Source: an uncultured Oscillospiraceae bacterium (GTDB lineage Bacteria > Bacillota > Clostridia > Oscillospirales > Oscillospiraceae). Taken from it: a DNA stretch of 22,960 nucleotides. Below are positions 1-7,356 of this stretch, one piece after another; positions within the stretch are counted from its first letter, which is position 1; every line of letters starts with the position of its first letter. The DNA is taken from contig CAAFEV010000219.1 of NCBI GenBank assembly GCA_900762005.1, forward strand, positions 1 through 22,960. Reading direction: 5' to 3'. The notes under the pieces are model-generated. The model was given only the letters and a program-made list of their open reading frames with translations. It was not told the DNA's origin and did no database searches. The position numbers and the translations under genes were made by a program.

Positions 1-96
1 GGGGAAGTGAAGGATATGGAGCTTGCGATTACGATATCTGGAATGACCCTTGCCGGCAGAGGGTGCAGAGAGAGGGGAGACGAGAGGACGTTTTGA

Positions 97-125
97 TTGA
101 TATAGTGCGGGGAAAGTGAGATAAT
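97..125 (+). promoter_or_regulatory. Probable promoter of the fhs-fchA-folD operon
   Basis: A TTGATA -35 box (97-102), a 17-base spacer and a GATAAT -10 box (120-125) each match the vegetative consensus at five of six positions. They lie about 65 bases before the fhs start. The leader between them and the ribosome binding site carries only small hairpins (for example GCGT-CGAA-ACGC near 167-178). I looked for a THF riboswitch there and did not see one. Confidence 0.6.
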
Positions 126-192
126 AAAAAATAATGCTATATTACCGCTGTTTTCGGCGAAAAATGCGTCGAAACGCGCCGGAGGAATTGCC

Positions 193-2001
193 ATGTCGAT
201 TGAATTTACGAACGGACGTTACACCGATGGTAAGGGCAGCGTCACGCTTGACCCGACCGTTTATAAGGACTGGCAGATTGCCGCAGAGGCGGAGAAGGCA
301 CTGCCGCCGGTCTCCGATTTTTGCGAGAAGCTCGGTCTGCTGCCGGACGAGATTATCCCCTATGGGAAAACGCCGAAGCTCGATTTTATCAAAATTATGA
401 ACCGCCTGAGGGACAAGCCCGACGGAAAATTCATCGAGGTGACGGCGATTACGCCGACGCCGCTCGGTGAGGGCAAGTCCACAACCTCTCTCGGCCTGAT
501 TGAGGGTCTGGGGCGGCTGGGCAAAAACGTCGGCGGTTGCCTGCGGCAGCCCTCCGGCGGCCCGACGATGAACGTCAAGGGCACGGCGGCAGGAGGCGGT
601 AACGCGCTTTTAATGCCGATGACGGAGTTTTCCCTTGGTCTGACAGGCGATATCAACGACATTATGAACGCGCACAACCTCGCTATGGTCGCGCTGAACG
701 CGAGAATGCAGCATGAGCGGAATTATGACGACGCACAGCTTGCAAAACGCGGGCTGAAGCGGCTGGACATCGACCCGAAACGCGTGGAGCTGGGCTGGGT
801 GCTGGACTTTTGCGCACAGGGGCTGCGGAACATCATCATGGGCATCGGCGGCAACCGCGACGGCTATCTGATGGAGTCGAGGTTCGGCATCGCCGTCGGC
901 TCGGAGCTGATGGCTATTCTCTCCGTTGCACGGGATTTGAAGGATTTGCGGGAGCGTATCGGAAAAATCGTCGTTGCCTACAGCCGCAGCGGTGAGCCTG
1001 TGACCACCGAGGATCTGGAGGTCGCCGGCGCAATGACCGCGTGGATGCGCAATACGATTAACCCGACCATGTGCTACACAGTGGAGCATCAGCCAGTGCT
1101 GGTTCACGCAGGCCCGTTTGCCAACATTGCCATCGGGCAGTCGTCCGTCATCGGCGACCGTCTGGCACTCAAGCTGTTTGATTATCATGTGACCGAGTCC
1201 GGCTTTGCCGCCGACATCGGATTTGAAAAATTTTGGAACGTGAAGTCACGTCTGTCCGGGCTGACACCAAATGTCTCGGTGCTGGTGGCGACGGTACGTG
1301 CGTTAAAAATGCACGGCGGCGGTCCGGCGGTCGTCGCCGGTCGTCCCCTGCCCGCACAGTACACCGAGGAGAATTCAGAGCTGCTGGAAAAGGGCTGCGA
1401 GAATCTGTTCCACCATGTTGCGACAATTCGGAAATCCGGAATTGTACCGGTGGTCTGCATCAATCAGTTCTACACCGACACCGCGGCGGAGCTTGCCCTC
1501 GTGCGCAGGCTTTGCAGGGAGCACGGCGTGCGCTGCGCCCTGTCAAACCACTGGCGTTACGGCGGCGAGGGTGCGCAGGAGCTGGCGCAGGCGGTACTGG
1601 ATGCCTGCGAGGAAAAGAGCGAGCTGAAATTCCTTTATCCGTTAGAGCTGCCGCTGCGTGAGCGTGTGGAGCGCATTGCAACCGAGATTTACGGCGCGGA
1701 CGGTGTGGACTGGGCACCGCTTGCCTTGGAAAAGGCGGCACGGTTCGAGGCCGATCCGAAGTATGCCGATTATTGCACGATGATGGTCAAAACCCATCTT
1801 TCACTGTCTCATGAGCCGTCGTGGAAGGGCGTTCCGAAGGGCTGGCGGCTGCCGATTCGGGATATTTTGGAGTATGGCGGGGCAAAATTCCTCTGCCCGA
1901 TGGCGGGAACCATCTCGATGATGCCCGGTACCGGCTCTGACCCCGCCTACCGCCGCATTGACGTGGACACCGAGACAGGAAAGGTCTCCGGGCTGTTCTG
2001 A
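193..2001 (+). CDS. fhs: Formate--tetrahydrofolate ligase (long, eukaryote-like form)
   Basis: This enzyme makes 10-formyl-THF from formate, THF and ATP in the cytoplasm. The protein has 602 residues, against about 556-560 for the usual bacterial enzyme. The ATP-binding loop PTPLGEGKSTT lies at about 88-98, followed by LRQPSGGP (117-124), AAGGG (132-136), the VRALKMHGGGP segment, NHWRYGGEG, KTHLSLSH and a terminal SGLF. RQPS, GEGKST, the TRALK-like region and the added length resemble the synthetase domain of animal C1-THF synthase more than the clostridial enzyme. Three histidines that are strongly conserved in the family appear replaced: LxLTGD has Gly, TGDIND has Asn where HAI is usual, and FANIAIG has Ile where IAHG is usual. 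The start follows GGAGG at 181-185. The gene heads an operon with fchA, 16 bases away. The family is certain; full activity is inferred. Confidence 0.95.
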   Translation: MSIEFTNGRYTDGKGSVTLDPTVYKDWQIAAEAEKALPPVSDFCEKLGLLPDEIIPYGKTPKLDFIKIMNRLRDKPDGKFIEVTAITPTPLGEGKSTTSLGLIEGLGRLGKNVGGCLRQPSGGPTMNVKGTAAGGGNALLMPMTEFSLGLTGDINDIMNAHNLAMVALNARMQHERNYDDAQLAKRGLKRLDIDPKRVELGWVLDFCAQGLRNIIMGIGGNRDGYLMESRFGIAVGSELMAILSVARDLKDLRERIGKIVVAYSRSGEPVTTEDLEVAGAMTAWMRNTINPTMCYTVEHQPVLVHAGPFANIAIGQSSVIGDRLALKLFDYHVTESGFAADIGFEKFWNVKSRLSGLTPNVSVLVATVRALKMHGGGPAVVAGRPLPAQYTEENSELLEKGCENLFHHVATIRKSGIVPVVCINQFYTDTAAELALVRRLCREHGVRCALSNHWRYGGEGAQELAQAVLDACEEKSELKFLYPLELPLRERVERIATEIYGADGVDWAPLALEKAARFEADPKYADYCTMMVKTHLSLSHEPSWKGVPKGWRLPIRDILEYGGAKFLCPMAGTISMMPGTGSDPAYRRIDVDTETGKVSGLF

Positions 2002-2017
2002 GAAAGGAGCGTTCGCA

Positions 2018-2632
2018 ATGGATATGACAACTGCCTCCTGCCGCGAGTTCGTGCAGGTGCTCGCGTCTGCCGCGCCCACACCCGGCGGCGGCGGTGCGGC
2101 TGCCCTCGTCGGGGCAATCGGCACGGCACTCGGAAGCATGGTCGGCGCACTGACCGTCGGCAAGAAGATCTATGCCGCGGTCGAGGAGGAACTACAGACT
2201 CTGATGCTGCGGGCTGCTGCATTGCAGACAGAGCTTTTGGAGCTGGTGGAGCGGGACGCCGAGGGCTTTGCGCCGCTGGCGAAGGCTTACGGCATTCCGC
2301 GAGACGACCCGAACCGGGCGGAAATTCTGGAGCAGGCAACCATCGGTGCATGCGCCGCGCCGCTGCGCATGATGGCGGTCTGCTGCGAGGCCTTGGAGCT
2401 GATCCGTGTGTTTGCCGAAAAGGGCAGCCGGCTGGCGGTTTCCGACGCGGGCTGCGCGGCGGTTTGCTGCAAGGCGGCACTGCAAAGTGCGGCACTGAAT
2501 GTGCTGATTAACACAAAATCCTTGAAAAACCGCGCTCTTGCTGAACAGTACAACGCAACGGTCGAGACACACTTAACACAATACGGCGCAATGGCGGACG
2601 CAATCTTTACCGCCGTGCGCGATAACTTTTGA
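2018..2632 (+). CDS. fchA: Methenyl-THF cyclohydrolase, FTCD_C/FchA family
   Basis: The protein has 204 residues and belongs to the cyclodeaminase/cyclohydrolase family (FTCD C-terminal domain type), the usual length for stand-alone FchA. The signature PTPGGGGAAALVGAIG lies near the N-terminus, followed by LTVGKKIY, a DAEGFAPLAKAY helix and SDAGCAAV, all typical of the four-helix active-site fold. The role is interconversion of 5,10-methenyl-THF and 10-formyl-THF in the cytoplasm. I place the start at ATG 2018 because AAAGGAG (2003-2009) lies at proper spacing. A longer in-frame reading from 1958 would run inside fhs. The position between fhs and folD identifies the folate role rather than formimino-THF cyclodeamination, since no histidine-degradation genes are nearby. 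Because the adjacent FolD seems unable to do the cyclohydrolase step, this gene is probably the operon's only source of it. Confidence 0.9.
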   Translation: MDMTTASCREFVQVLASAAPTPGGGGAAALVGAIGTALGSMVGALTVGKKIYAAVEEELQTLMLRAAALQTELLELVERDAEGFAPLAKAYGIPRDDPNRAEILEQATIGACAAPLRMMAVCCEALELIRVFAEKGSRLAVSDAGCAAVCCKAALQSAALNVLINTKSLKNRALAEQYNATVETHLTQYGAMADAIFTAVRDNF

Positions 2633-2649
2633 CGCGGGGAGGGACGGAT

Positions 2650-3552
2650 ATGGCAAAGCAGCTGCTCGGCAAGCCCGTTGCCGACGCCCTGCACGAGGGT
2701 CTGCTTGCGCGGATTTTATCACTGAAGGAGCACGGCGTGACTCCGACACTCGGCATTCTGCGCATCGGAGAAAATCCGAGCGATCTCGCCTATGAACGCG
2801 GCGCGGAAAAACGTGCGGTGTCGCTCGGCATCGCCGTGGAGAAAGCCCTGCTGCCGGAGAACGCCGAAAGGGACGAGGTGCTTGCGGCGATAGATACCTT
2901 AAATGCAAGCAGCGGCATTCACGGGGTTTTGCTGCTCCGACCGCTGCCGAAGCAGCTCAAGCCCTACACAGACGAGATTTGCAACCGCCTGCTGCCAGAT
3001 AAGGATGTGGACGGCATGACCGCCTTTTCCGACGCAGGGGTATTTGAGGGGCGCGGTAATCGTGGCTTTGCACCCTGTACACCTGCCGCCTGCATGGAAA
3101 TTCTCGATTTTTACGGCGTAGACTGCACAGGAAAGCACGCTGTTGTCATCGGGCGCAGTCCGGTGGTCGGCAAGCCGGCGGCAATGCTGCTGCTTGGAAA
3201 AAACGCCACCGTGACCGTGTGCCACACGAAAACAGTGAACCTTGCCGCGCTGTGCCGCAATGCGGATATCATCGTCTCCTCGGCGGGCGTGCTCGGCTCG
3301 CTGACAACGGAGTTTGTGCGTCCGGGACAGGTGGTGCTCGACGTCTCCATTAACCGCGACGAGAATAAGCCCAACGGCAAGGGCGGCTTCGGCGCGATTT
3401 CCGGCGACGCGGTGTTTTCCGAGGTCGAGCCGATTGTCGGCGCGATTACCCCGGTTCCCGGCGGCGTCGGCAGTGTAACGACAACCATTCTGATGAAGCA
3501 CGTCGTTGAAGCCACGGAGCGTATGGCCGGCTTAGTCGGCAGTGCAGATTAA
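2650..3552 (+). CDS. folD: FolD methylene-THF dehydrogenase, cyclohydrolase residues missing
   Basis: The protein has 300 residues and the two-domain FolD fold. The catalytic half runs to about residue 125 and includes KDVDGM (118-123). The Rossmann half has GRSPVVGKP for NADP binding, and PVPGGVGS lies near the end. FolD normally oxidises methylene-THF and then hydrolyses methenyl-THF. The family Tyr-x3-Lys motif reads YERGAEK here (48-54), so the catalytic Lys position is Ala52. The LVQLPLP segment reads LLLRPLP (94-100), so the essential Gln is Leu96. The Asp of KDVDG is kept. A dehydrogenase-only enzyme is therefore likely, with FchA supplying the second step. The start is ATG 2650 after GGGGAGGG (2636-2643); an in-frame TTG at 2629 overlaps fchA and has no well-placed ribosome binding site. 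The gap to fchA is 17 bases. Confidence 0.93.
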   Translation: MAKQLLGKPVADALHEGLLARILSLKEHGVTPTLGILRIGENPSDLAYERGAEKRAVSLGIAVEKALLPENAERDEVLAAIDTLNASSGIHGVLLLRPLPKQLKPYTDEICNRLLPDKDVDGMTAFSDAGVFEGRGNRGFAPCTPAACMEILDFYGVDCTGKHAVVIGRSPVVGKPAAMLLLGKNATVTVCHTKTVNLAALCRNADIIVSSAGVLGSLTTEFVRPGQVVLDVSINRDENKPNGKGGFGAISGDAVFSEVEPIVGAITPVPGGVGSVTTTILMKHVVEATERMAGLVGSAD

Positions 3553-3568
3553 TCACGCAAAGAAAATA

Positions 3569-3609
3569 CCGCGTTACAGGGGTCTTTTCCCTTGTAACGC
3601 GGCTTTTTT
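3569..3609 (+). terminator. Rho-independent terminator after folD
   Basis: A 14-base stem, CCGCGTTACAGGGG with CCCTTGTAACGCGG (3569-3582 and 3589-3602, one G-T pair), is followed by a run of six T at 3604-3609. It starts 17 bases after the folD stop and separates the operon from the convergent rqcP gene. An A-rich stretch on its left (3561-3568) might let it work weakly in the other direction as well. Confidence 0.9.
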
Positions 3610-3612
3610 CAA

Positions 3613-3858
3613 TTATTCCGGCAGCTCGCGGTAAAGACCCGCAGCATCGTCCTTTCGGACGGCAGCGGCTACCTCCAACACCTCAACCGACAGACGCTTG
3701 CTGCCGAAGCCAATGGTGATTACATCGCCCGGCTTGACCTCGTACGACGCCTTGGCAGGTCTGCCATTCACACTGACACGGGCATTATCACACGCCTCAT
3801 TCGCAACCGTGCGACGCTTAATCAGACGCGATACCTTCAGAAATTTGTCTAAACGCAT
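3613..3858 (-). CDS. rqcP: S4-domain RNA-binding protein RqcP (YabO/Hsp15-like)
   Basis: This is an 81-residue S4-domain protein. The opening MRLDKFLKVSRLIKRR and the later VSVNGRPAKASYEVKPGD match the Bacillus YabO/RqcP pattern almost residue for residue. In that family RqcP binds the obstructed 50S subunit and helps RqcH add alanine tails to stalled nascent chains. The start is supported by GGGAGG seven bases upstream. The gene follows HU on the same strand but is separated from it by a hairpin terminator, so it depends on readthrough or on a promoter I cannot see. In many spore formers this gene is followed by yabP and yabQ; here the folate operon converges instead. Confidence 0.93.
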   Translation of the reverse strand: MRLDKFLKVSRLIKRRTVANEACDNARVSVNGRPAKASYEVKPGDVITIGFGSKRLSVEVLEVAAAVRKDDAAGLYRELPE

Positions 3859-3891
3859 GGGACACCTCCCGCTGTTCTCAGATGACGATTG

Positions 3892-3921
3892 ATAAAGAAA
3901 AGGGCTGCAGTGCAGCCCTTT
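3892..3921 (-). terminator. Terminator between HU and rqcP
   Basis: An inverted repeat, AAAGGGCTG (3899-3907) with CAGCCCTTT (3913-3921), lies directly downstream of HU. On the minus strand the hairpin is followed by TTTTCTTTATC. A T-run also flanks the other side, so it could act in both directions. It would cut rqcP transcription relative to HU. Confidence 0.75.
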
Positions 3922-3929
3922 GGTTTTTT

Positions 3930-4205
3930 TTACTTCGCAACGACATCCTTCAGAGACTTGCCTGCCTTGAATACCGGAATGCGGGTTGCCGGAATTTCAA
4001 TGGATTCCTTCGTGCGGGGGTTTCTGCCCATGCGCGCTTCGCGGCTCTTGGTCTCGAAGGAGCCAAAGCCTACCAGCTGCACCTTGTCGCCCTTGATGAG
4101 CGCGTCGGTAATGGAATCGACAACGGCAGCCAGAGCCTTCTCTGCGTCTTTCTTGGACAGTGCGGATTTGCAGGCAATTTCTGCAATCAGTTCGGTTTTG
4201 TTCAT
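3930..4205 (-). CDS. hup: HU-family nucleoid DNA-binding protein
   Basis: The protein is 91 residues long, full length for HU. It opens MNKTELIAEIA, has the VQLVGFGSFE segment, then the DNA-binding arm region with GRNPRTKESIEIPA and the C-terminal PVFKAGKSLKDVV. HU bends and compacts DNA as a dimer. An upstream in-frame ATG at 4232 would add nine residues, but GAGGT before 4205 and the family's MNKTEL start decide for 4205. A TATAAT box lies about 26 bases upstream and a terminator directly follows the gene, so HU can be made as an independent abundant transcript even though it sits in a flippase-HU-rqcP row. Confidence 0.96.
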   Translation of the reverse strand: MNKTELIAEIACKSALSKKDAEKALAAVVDSITDALIKGDKVQLVGFGSFETKSREARMGRNPRTKESIEIPATRIPVFKAGKSLKDVVAK

Positions 4206-4230
4206 TCGTAATACCTCTTTCTTAATTTTC

Positions 4231-4236
4231 ATTATA
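4231..4236 (-). promoter_or_regulatory. -10 box of a probable HU promoter
   Basis: TATAAT on the minus strand lies 25 bases before the HU start codon. The -35 position at 17 bases (4254-4259, CTCAAC) is poor and falls on one arm of an inverted repeat (4248-4287), so activation or repression there is possible but unproven. Confidence 0.45.
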
Positions 4237-4339
4237 TCGGCTTTATCGGCAGAGTTGAGGAATCAGCCTGAGCCAATAATCTCTGCCTATAAAATTTACC
4301 ACACATTCATAAAATACGCAAGTGAAAAAATGGCTTTTT

Positions 4340-6016
4340 TTAATGAATTCTCAGAATTTTCGCGATTTTCTCGCCCTTCGGAAGGAACTGGCAATCCTCG
4401 TAGGTGATTGCCTTCAGAACAATGACAAGTAACAGGTACACAATTACTGCCGCGCCGATTGCCCCGACACAGGCAATCGCAACACTTGCAATCACGGATG
4501 TGAGCAGCGCGTAGACACCGTAGGCGACGGCTCCCATGCAGAGCGCGGCAATGCCGCTTTTCCAAATAGCAGGCAGTACCCTCGGCGGCTCGTCAAGCAC
4601 ACGGCGCATAGAGATGATATTCAATACCATTATCACAAGGAAACAGACAAAGGTACCAATCGGCGCGCCGAGAATGGCAATGCCCGGATTGCCGACTAAA
4701 ATGAAGTTCACGAGAACCTTCATCACACCGCCGATTAACGTGTTGATTACCGGCAAAACCATGTGGTTATGCGCCTGCATAATCGCCGTTGTCATGGTGC
4801 TGATACTGTTGATCAGAACCGTCGGCGCAAGCAGCGCAAGCAGCCACGCCGCAATCTTCAGCTTTTCGCCCCCGTAGCTGCCGAGCAGTGCCATAATCGG
4901 CTCCGCAAGCACCAGAAGCCCGACGGCACAGGGCATGGCAATCAGCCCCATCAGGCGCATGGAGGAATTCTGCACCGCCTGCATTCCCTTGCGATCCTTG
5001 CGCGTTAAAAAGCCGGTAATCGCGGGAATGATGGCAATGGTAATGCAGGGAATGAACGCCGTGGGGAAGTTGAAAATCGTCTGGCAATAGGCGTAAATTC
5101 CCTTGGCGTTCTCAGCGGCATTCTGCACCAGAGAGAGGTTTTCCTTCGGGTTTTGACGGGCAATCTCCAGCATTTTTCCCATGACACTGCCGGACGCCGC
5201 TGCCGCCGCACTGCCCGCAGTCGTCAGACGGTGCATGACCGTGATGCTGTCGAGCAGGTTGATAAGCTGCAAGCCCGCTGCGCCGACGGTGATCGGCAGC
5301 GCAATGGCAATCAGCCGTTTTGCCGTGCTGCCATAGGGCTGCGCCGCGCCGCCTAAGGAGAGGATATCACGCTTATTGCGGCGGTATTTAAAAAACAGAT
5401 AGAGCGCAGAGGCTCCCGCGCCGATGCTGATGCCGACAATCGTTCCGCCGGAGGCGAGCGCGTCGTCGTCAAACCGGCGCATGACAAGCCACGCAAGCCC
5501 TAAGCCGAGCAGCAGCTTGCCGAGAGCCTCAATAACCTGACTGACGGCGGTCGGGGTCATATTCTCCTGCCCCTGAAACAGACCGCGGCAGGCAGAGGCA
5601 AAGCAGATGAACAGTACCGCAGGGCCAAGCGCGAATATTGAATACCATGCGTTCGGTATGCCCATCACCGGACCTGCCAGCAGCTTCGGCAGGAGCATCA
5701 TCACCCCTGTCCCAAATGCACCGATGCTCATATAGGCAAGCAGGGCCGTAGTATAGATGCGGTGCATCTGCTTTCCGTTGCCGAGCGTGCGTGCTTCGGC
5801 AATCATCCGGCTCATGGCAACCGGCAGACCGGTTGTGGAAATGACCAGCAGCACCGTATAGATGTCATAGGCAGCGGTGAAATAGGCAAAGCCATTTTCA
5901 CCGATGATGCGTTGCAGCGGTATTTTATAAAACATACCGATGACCTTGACAACAATCGTCGATAACGACAGAATTGCCGCGCCGGTCAGGTAGTTTTGCT
6001 TCATTTTCTTTTCCAA
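4340..6016 (-). CDS. SpoVB/MurJ-like polysaccharide or lipid II flippase
   Basis: The protein has 558 residues and about 14 hydrophobic segments spread over the whole length. It opens with ILSLSTIVVKVIGMFYKIPL, the typical start of the SpoVB/polysaccharide-biosynthesis branch of the MVF/MOP exporter superfamily; GLFQGQENMTPTAVSQVIEA (near residue 145) is also characteristic. These proteins move undecaprenyl-linked cell-wall precursors across the membrane. The start is read as TTG 6016 because GAAGGAAGGG lies five bases upstream; ATG 6004 is a fallback with a weaker site. Only two bases separate it from the deaminase gene before it, so the two are cotranscribed. The gene order flippase-HU-rqcP is a known Firmicutes neighbourhood and favours the SpoVB/YabM-like assignment. 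Whether it serves spores or vegetative wall cannot be told. Confidence 0.88.
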   Translation of the reverse strand: MEKKMKQNYLTGAAILSLSTIVVKVIGMFYKIPLQRIIGENGFAYFTAAYDIYTVLLVISTTGLPVAMSRMIAEARTLGNGKQMHRIYTTALLAYMSIGAFGTGVMMLLPKLLAGPVMGIPNAWYSIFALGPAVLFICFASACRGLFQGQENMTPTAVSQVIEALGKLLLGLGLAWLVMRRFDDDALASGGTIVGISIGAGASALYLFFKYRRNKRDILSLGGAAQPYGSTAKRLIAIALPITVGAAGLQLINLLDSITVMHRLTTAGSAAAAASGSVMGKMLEIARQNPKENLSLVQNAAENAKGIYAYCQTIFNFPTAFIPCITIAIIPAITGFLTRKDRKGMQAVQNSSMRLMGLIAMPCAVGLLVLAEPIMALLGSYGGEKLKIAAWLLALLAPTVLINSISTMTTAIMQAHNHMVLPVINTLIGGVMKVLVNFILVGNPGIAILGAPIGTFVCFLVIMVLNIISMRRVLDEPPRVLPAIWKSGIAALCMGAVAYGVYALLTSVIASVAIACVGAIGAAVIVYLLLVIVLKAITYEDCQFLPKGEKIAKILRIH

Positions 6017-6018
6017 GC

Positions 6019-7332
6019 TTACCCTTCCTTCTCGCCGAACATATGCGGCATGACGTACTGCGAAAGCTCCTGCACAACGGCGGCAAGGTCAATCGTCTTG
6101 TACTCTCCCGCAGCGTAGAGAATTTTGCCGCGCACCATGGTCATGACAACATCGTGTCCGTTGACCGCATAGGCAAGGTGGGAGATGACATTGTGACAGG
6201 GCATCAGGTGCGGCTGCGTGAAATCAAGCAAAATCAGATCCGCGTCCATGCCGAGCTTAATCATGCCGCACTCCTGCTCGCGACCCTGCGCTCTGGCTCC
6301 GCAGACAGTTGCCATCATCACCGCCGCCTGCGCGGGCAGTGCCTTCGGGTTCTCACTCGCGCCCTTCGCCATCAGGGTGGCGGCGCGAATTTCTTCGAAT
6401 AAGTCCAGAGAGTTATTCGAGGCGGAGGAGTCCGTGCCGAGAGCTACGTTCATGCCCGCCCTGACCATGTCCTCGACCTTGGCGCAGCCGGAGGCAAGCT
6501 TGAGGTTGGAAATCGGATTGTGTACGGCGGAAATACCGCGCTTGGCAAGCAGCTGCATATCCGCAGGCTCCAGCCAGACGCAATGCGCCGCGATGCCGGG
6601 GATATCAAAGACATGGTGGCAATCAAAGAGCTGCGCCGGCGTCAGTCCGTAGCGTTCCTTGCACGCCTCGTGCTCGGCACGGGATTCGGACAGGTGGATG
6701 TGCATCCGCAAGCCCTCGTTGATGGCATATTCGCTCAGAGCTTCCCAAAGGCGGTAGTCGGAGGTGTATTCGGCGTGGACAGAGGTTTCAATGCGGATTC
6801 TGCCCTTGTCGTAGTTGTGCCACTTTTCTTTGACGGCAACCATCTCCTTGCAGGCAGGATGGGTTTCAAAGTCAAATTCGTCCCCGAACAGGGAGGCGGC
6901 GCGGCAGAGATTCGCCTTCATGCCGCTCTCCTCCACCGCCTGCGCGGTTTCGTCGGTGAAAAAATACATATCGGAGACCGAGGTCGTGCCAAAGCGCAGA
7001 CACTCGGCAAGCGACAGCAGGGTCGCCGCCTTCACACAGCGTCCGTCCAGCCGCTCCTCACGCGGGAAAATATGCTCGTTGAGCCAGACGGCAAGGTCAA
7101 CATCATCAGCATAGCCGCGCATGGGCGACATTGCAAGATGTGCGTGGCAGTTGATTAGACCGGGCATTAAAACCATGCCCTCACCGTTGATGATTTGCGC
7201 GGGCTGCTCCGTGGGTGCTTCGCGGGAAAGATAGCTGATTTTGCCGTCCGTGACACCGACAAAGGAGGAAAACAGCACGCGCAGCTCCTCATCCATTGTG
7301 ACAACCGTGACATTTGAAAATAGAGTATCCAT
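6019..7332 (-). CDS. mtaD: MtaD-like amidohydrolase (MTA/SAH or related deaminase)
   Basis: This is a 437-residue metal-dependent amidohydrolase of the TrzA/AtzA/MtaD group. The metal ligands are visible: HAH at 63-65, HIHLSES at 211-217 (His213, Glu216), His250 in AAHCVW and Asp301 in GTDSSASNNSLD. A small beta domain at both ends carries the typical MPGLINCHAHL and GMDADLILLD. Members deaminate 5'-methylthioadenosine, S-adenosylhomocysteine, adenosine or related bases, and motif reading cannot choose between them. The start follows AAGGAAA, 24 bases after hemZ, and the flippase follows at two bases, so it belongs to the same transcript. Role in this operon is unclear. Confidence 0.85.
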   Translation of the reverse strand: MDTLFSNVTVVTMDEELRVLFSSFVGVTDGKISYLSREAPTEQPAQIINGEGMVLMPGLINCHAHLAMSPMRGYADDVDLAVWLNEHIFPREERLDGRCVKAATLLSLAECLRFGTTSVSDMYFFTDETAQAVEESGMKANLCRAASLFGDEFDFETHPACKEMVAVKEKWHNYDKGRIRIETSVHAEYTSDYRLWEALSEYAINEGLRMHIHLSESRAEHEACKERYGLTPAQLFDCHHVFDIPGIAAHCVWLEPADMQLLAKRGISAVHNPISNLKLASGCAKVEDMVRAGMNVALGTDSSASNNSLDLFEEIRAATLMAKGASENPKALPAQAAVMMATVCGARAQGREQECGMIKLGMDADLILLDFTQPHLMPCHNVISHLAYAVNGHDVVMTMVRGKILYAAGEYKTIDLAAVVQELSQYVMPHMFGEKEG

Positions 7333-7356
7333 ACTCGTTTCCTTTCCGTGGTCTGA

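Noticed and set aside
1..96. Open frame from the left edge to a TGA at 94-96, possibly the end of an upstream gene.
   Set aside because: Only 31 residues, no recognisable family, the second half is a purine-rich repeat-like tract, and another frame is also open to position 119.
126..192. Possible folate (THF) riboswitch before fhs.
   Set aside because: The leader is too short after the promoter and shows only two tiny hairpins, with none of the conserved THF-riboswitch core I know.
610..1188. Long minus-strand open frame inside fhs.
   Set aside because: Antisense shadow of a high-GC gene; no ribosome binding site and no family resemblance.
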